From Nitrospinota bacterium (lineage in GTDB: Bacteria > Nitrospinota_A > UBA7883 > JACRLM01): a stretch of 64,000 bases of DNA. Below, one piece after another: positions 61,004 through 64,000 of the stretch. The notes under the pieces are model-generated. The model did not search any database and was not told the origin of the DNA. It worked only from the letters and a program-made list of their open reading frames with translations. Numbering within the stretch: position 1 is the stretch's first letter; the number at the start of each line of letters is the position of its first letter. The DNA is taken from the NCBI GenBank assembly GCA_016208975.1, contig JACQXA010000004.1, positions 2,077,941-2,141,940 on the forward strand, read 5' to 3'. A program made the position numbers and the translations under genes.

Positions 61004-61324
61004 ATGTCCAAAGGTTTTGGGAACCTGATGCGGCAGGTCCAGCAGATGCAGAAGAAAATGGCGATAACCCAGGAAGAGCTTAACGGCAAAACCATCGAGG
61101 GTGAAGCGGGCCATGGCAAGGTGAAAGTGACCGTCACCGGAGGGCTGGAGATAAAAAGCGTGTCCATAGACAAAGACGTGGTGGATCCGGCGGACACCGG
61201 TATGCTGGAAGACCTGCTGGCCGTGGCGGTGAACGACGCGCTTTCCAAGGCGAAAAAGATGAAAGACGACGAGTTCTCCAAACTCACCGCTGGCCTGCCG
61301 GTGAACCTGCCGGGGATGCTGTAA
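61004..61324 (+). CDS. ybaB: YbaB/EbfC nucleoid-associated protein
   Basis: 106 aa. MRQVQQMQKKMAITQEELNG, EGEAGHGKVKVTVTGGLEI and a C-terminal MLEDLLAVAVNDALSKAK are the family blocks. It binds DNA as a dimer. Lies between dnaX (28 nt) and recR (4 nt) and is surely co-transcribed. Confidence 0.95.
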   Translation: MSKGFGNLMRQVQQMQKKMAITQEELNGKTIEGEAGHGKVKVTVTGGLEIKSVSIDKDVVDPADTGMLEDLLAVAVNDALSKAKKMKDDEFSKLTAGLPVNLPGML

Positions 61325-61328
61325 CAAC

Positions 61329-61925
61329 GTGACAGGCTCCGATTCGCTGGCGCGTCTGGTGGAGCGCCTTCAAACCCTTCCCGGCGTGGGGCGCAAGACC
61401 GCCGAGCGGCTGGCGTTCCATATTTTAAAATCCACGCCGGACGAAGTGGGGAAGATCACCCAGGCCATGACGGATGTGAAGGAGAAAGCGCGGCTATGCT
61501 CGGTGTGCATGTCCATCACGGAGCAAGACCCGTGCGGCATTTGCGCGGACACCGGCAGGGACCACGCCACCATTTGCGTGGTGGAAGAGGCGCACGACGT
61601 TTACGCGCTGGAGAAGATGGGGGAATACAAGGGCGTGTACCATGTGTTGATGGGCGCCCTTTCGCCGCTGGACGGGATCGGCCCCGAAGAGTTAAAGCTG
61701 AAAGAGCTTGTGGCGCGGGTGGAGACGGGCGGCGTGAATGAGGTGATACTGGCCACAAACCCCAACGCCGAAGGGGAGGCCACCGCCATGTACGCCGCCA
61801 AACTGTTGAAACCCGCCGGCGTGGTGGTCACCCGCATAGCCCGGGGCCTGCCCATGGGTGGCGATCTGGAATACGCCGACGAGATGACGCTGAGCAAATC
61901 CCTGGGGGGAAGGCTTAGGATGTAA
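61329..61925 (+). CDS. recR: Recombination mediator RecR
   Basis: 198 aa from GTG 61329. LPGVGRKTAERLAFHIL is the helix-hairpin-helix, CSVCMSITEQDPCGIC the zinc finger, and ICVVEEAHDVYALEKMGEYKG the Toprim domain. It works with RecF/RecO to load RecA at gaps. End of the dnaX-ybaB-recR operon. Confidence 0.97.
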   Translation: MTGSDSLARLVERLQTLPGVGRKTAERLAFHILKSTPDEVGKITQAMTDVKEKARLCSVCMSITEQDPCGICADTGRDHATICVVEEAHDVYALEKMGEYKGVYHVLMGALSPLDGIGPEELKLKELVARVETGGVNEVILATNPNAEGEATAMYAAKLLKPAGVVVTRIARGLPMGGDLEYADEMTLSKSLGGRLRM

Positions 61926-62037
61926 AGGCTATTTCAACCGGATAATAAAATGGCTTAAGCGCAATTAGCAATTGGTCCGGAATTCAATTAGACAGATACA
62001 GATTGATAGACAGGTTTCAAAAGAAGACAATACCCTT

Positions 62038-62298
62038 ATGCCTGAAATATGCAGGTTCTTTGGTATCATTATCGCCATGTATTACAAAGACCACGCGCCA
62101 CCGCATTTCCACGCTCGATATGGCGGGCAAAAGGCGATAATATCCATAGAGAGCCTTTCGGTCATCGATGGATATCTGGCTCCGCGCGTCCTTGGGATGG
62201 TTACAGAATGGGCGTTGGCGCACAGGGCCGAGCTTTACGAGGATTGGGAGTTGGCGCTTGCTATGAAAGGGTTGAAATCCATCGCTCCATTGGAGTAG
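62038..62298 (+). CDS. DUF4160 protein
   Basis: 86 aa from ATG 62038. MPEICRFFGIIIAMYYKDHA followed by PPHFHARYGGQKAIISIE is the DUF4160 signature. DUF4160 genes usually precede a DUF2442 gene, as here (14-nt gap), an arrangement proposed to be a toxin-antitoxin-like pair. No nuclease or other active site is evident. Confidence 0.88.
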   Translation: MPEICRFFGIIIAMYYKDHAPPHFHARYGGQKAIISIESLSVIDGYLAPRVLGMVTEWALAHRAELYEDWELALAMKGLKSIAPLE

Positions 62299-62312
62299 GG
62301 AGGACACATACC

Positions 62313-62594
62313 ATGCTTAAAGATGTCGTGTCTGTGAAGCCGCTTAATGACCACCGCCTTTTTGTCAGGTTCGAGGATGGCGCGGAAGGGGAGATAGATG
62401 TTTCGGCGCTGGTGTCATTCTCCGGTGTGTTTGCCCCGTTAAGTGAAAAAACCGGTTTTGACAAGGTGCGGGTGAACAGTGAACTGGGCTCCATTGAGTG
62501 GGAATGCGGAGCCGACCTTGACCCGGACGTGGTTTATTCCGTCATTACCGGCCAGCCCATACCCGACTACAGAAGCAAAGCCAAGGCTGGTTGA
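62313..62594 (+). CDS. DUF2442 protein
   Basis: 93 aa from ATG 62313. VVSVKPLNDHRLFVRFEDGA, GVFAPLSEKTGFDKVRVN and SIEWECGADLDPDVVY are the family blocks. Partner of the DUF4160 gene; see there. Convergent with the coiled-coil gene. Confidence 0.88.
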   Translation: MLKDVVSVKPLNDHRLFVRFEDGAEGEIDVSALVSFSGVFAPLSEKTGFDKVRVNSELGSIEWECGADLDPDVVYSVITGQPIPDYRSKAKAG

Positions 62595-62600
62595 TAACTG

Positions 62601-63326
62601 TTACATCCCTCCGGCCGGTTTTGCTTTCTGTGACTGGTTCAGGCAGTTTTTGAACCGGCTTACAAAGCCGGAATATTCGGCGAAAAGTTTTTCCTCCTCC
62701 ACGGCGGCTATCGCAAGGGTCCGCTCCAGCTCCACGGTTTCGGAACGGTAAATCGAAAGCTTTTCGAACAGTATTTCCCGTTTGCGCTCGCCGGATTTCA
62801 CGCCGTCATCGGCCTGGCTTGTCTTTTCGGTTAGGCGTTTGCGCTTGTCTTCCATTTCTTTCAGCCGCCCCTCCAGTTCGGAAAAAGCGCCGGAAAGGGT
62901 TGCCAAAAACTGCTCCTTGCGCGCGGCCAGCTCTTCCTTGTCTTTTTCGAACAGCGAATCGAAAGCTCCGTTTATCTCCTCCTTGCCCGTGCCGGGCAGG
63001 CGGCCGGTGAGCATTTCCAGGTATTTCCCTTTTACAACCGTCTCTTCCCGTTTGAGGCGTGATAGCTCCTCGCGGGAACGCAGAAGGTCTTTTTTAAGCA
63101 GATCTATGTTCTTAACCAGCTTTTTTAGCGTGTCGGCGGTCTCTTTGCGCAGAGCGGCCAGCTTGTCCAGCCGTTCCTTCGCCTGCGCTTTGCGGGCTCT
63201 GCTGGTTTTAAGCTTGTCCCGATATCCGCCCAAAGCGCTTTTCAGCGAATCCAGGGTTTGCCCCACCTCTTTTTCAAGGGCGGTAAGCCTCGATTCCATC
63301 ATGTCTCCGCCGGTCTTGTTATCCAT
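62601..63326 (-). CDS. Coiled-coil protein of unknown function
   Basis: 241 aa, dominated by Lys/Glu/Leu heptads from about residue 10 to 230 (for example LKKLVKNIDLLKKDLLRSRE and EGRLKEMEDKRKRL). No membrane helix or catalytic motif. Likely a cytoplasmic structural or adaptor protein; the family was not recognised. A second ATG at residue 9 is an alternative start. Confidence 0.65.
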   Translation of the reverse strand: MDNKTGGDMMESRLTALEKEVGQTLDSLKSALGGYRDKLKTSRARKAQAKERLDKLAALRKETADTLKKLVKNIDLLKKDLLRSREELSRLKREETVVKGKYLEMLTGRLPGTGKEEINGAFDSLFEKDKEELAARKEQFLATLSGAFSELEGRLKEMEDKRKRLTEKTSQADDGVKSGERKREILFEKLSIYRSETVELERTLAIAAVEEEKLFAEYSGFVSRFKNCLNQSQKAKPAGGM

Positions 63327-63464
63327 CGTTCAAAAATCCCGTCATCCAATTGACGCGGACATCCGCGATAAATAACAAGAACACAATCCGTGCCAAACCG
63401 GCGCGTAGATGGATTTTTGACGGGAGGTATGTTGCCTTTCCGGGATAAAGCGGGGGGGCCCGCT

Positions 63465-63551
63465 TCTCCGTGGTCGGGCGACCACGGGGAAGCGTTCGAT
63501 GGGCGACCACGAGTAAGCATTGTCCGCTTCTCCGGGGTCGCCCGACCCCGG
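63465..63551. repeat. REP-like palindrome cluster D
   Basis: CCGTGGTCGGGCGACCACGG (63468-63487) and CCGGGGTCGCCCGACCCCGG (63532-63551), with a further GGGCGACCACGAGTAAGC unit between. The same palindromes occur at 48, 52 and 55 kb. Confidence 0.85.
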
Positions 63552-63619
63552 TTTTCACTACCTCAACTAAGAGCCGTGGTCCGGCCGGGCTGTTGCCCAA
63601 ATAGTTTAGCGCCGTTTCA

Positions 63620-63800
63620 GCGATGTCGTCCCGGGCGTAGCGCAAGCGGAGACCCGGGATCAGGGCCTCTTTTCAAATACAGATAAGGTCGTGGCCCCGG
63701 CTCGCGCTTCGCTTGGCCGGGGTGACATTGCGGGAAACGGTTTGGGCAACAGCCCCCGGCGGCCACGGGGAAGCGCTAGATGGGTGGCCACGGAGTAACC
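63620..63800. repeat. Degraded REP/MITE-type intergenic repeats
   Basis: GTCGTCCCGGGCGTAGCGCA and TCGCGCTTCGCTTGGCCGGG resemble the interior of the MITE family, and GGCCACGGGGAAGCGCTAGA resembles the REP units. No complete terminal repeats are visible, so this is probably a mosaic of old copies. Confidence 0.5.
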
Positions 63801-63971
63801 TTGTCATGGTGAGTTTATCGAACCATGCCCCCCCATCACCCCTCGACAAGCTCGGGTGGCAACTCAACTCTGGTGTTTCATTCCGGCTCTGTCCACGGAC
63901 GCCGTTGAACCATGCCGCCCGCTTGATGTAACATACTGCCTTCATTCATCGCCTGTTGGAGTTTATCCGAA

Positions 63972-64000
63972 ATGAAATTCCCGTGCAGACACGGCGCCAC
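63972..64000 (+). CDS. Possible start of a gene cut by the window edge
   Basis: ATG 63972 with TTGGAG about 10 nt upstream opens MKFPCRHGA. Only nine codons are visible, so no function can be given and it may be chance. Confidence 0.25.

Overview
The window reads as a stretch of chromosome from a Gram-negative, respiring bacterium with about 55-58% G+C outside the island. The evidence is outer-membrane barrels, two lipoprotein-type signals, c-type multiheme cytochromes, 2-oxoacid:ferredoxin oxidoreductase, MotB and IspE (non-mevalonate isoprenoid route). The gene mix fits Nitrospirota, Nitrospinota or Desulfobacterota-type lineages, but no rRNA is present, so the phylum is an inference.

Layout. 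1-1.9 kb: korAB (first gene partial) and ndk. 2.0-2.4 kb: tRNA-Pro(CGG) followed by a frameshifted integrase relic. 2.9-6.1 kb, minus strand: DUF3187 outer-membrane protein, ABC-2 export permease, CoA-binding protein, and a zinc anti-sigma/ECF sigma pair. 6.3-16.3 kb: NtrC-type regulator, NYN-cold-shock fusion, DUF2851, nifU-like, def, queF, thpR, lepB, pabB and pabC. 16.9-21.6 kb: OmpA-type barrel, then a cytochrome cluster (nine-heme, six-heme and cytochrome c'-like). 21.6-23.6 kb: a three-PAS histidine kinase.

23,675-38,607 is an integrated genomic island of about 14.9 kb. It is bounded by 47-bp direct repeats of the 3' part of tRNA-Arg(CCT). It is visibly more A+T-rich than its flanks and carries integrase, a putative regulator, an AlpA/Xis-like protein and a gene II/X-type replication protein. 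Its cargo is a defence-like block: a 57-aa protein, an AlbA_2 protein, an adenine/cytosine-N methyltransferase (Mod-like), an NYN nuclease, a Res-like helicase-nuclease with a C-terminal HEPN-like motif, a MazF-type toxin-antitoxin pair, a PD-(D/E)XK-like protein and a Fic protein. A perfect 45-bp repeat at the 3' ends of res and fic brackets the last of these modules. This island is the best candidate for an undescribed system.

38.6-48.0 kb: tRNA-Arg, pyrE, a Cyc2-like cytochrome-porin fusion, gph, a YkgJ protein, ispE, a DUF542 protein, and a tightly overlapping minus-strand run scpA-scpB-rluB-GHMP kinase-macrodomain. 48-64 kb: hemL, mtnP, a paralogous lipoprotein pair with CXnCH motifs, glgC, motB, trpB2, acpS, dnaX-ybaB-recR, a DUF4160/DUF2442 pair and a coiled-coil protein. 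Intergenic regions here are filled by two repeat types: a 145-151 bp MITE-like element with 19-bp terminal inverted repeats and 8-bp target duplications, and REP-like palindromes, one of which has become the end of hemL. No rRNA or CRISPR array was found.
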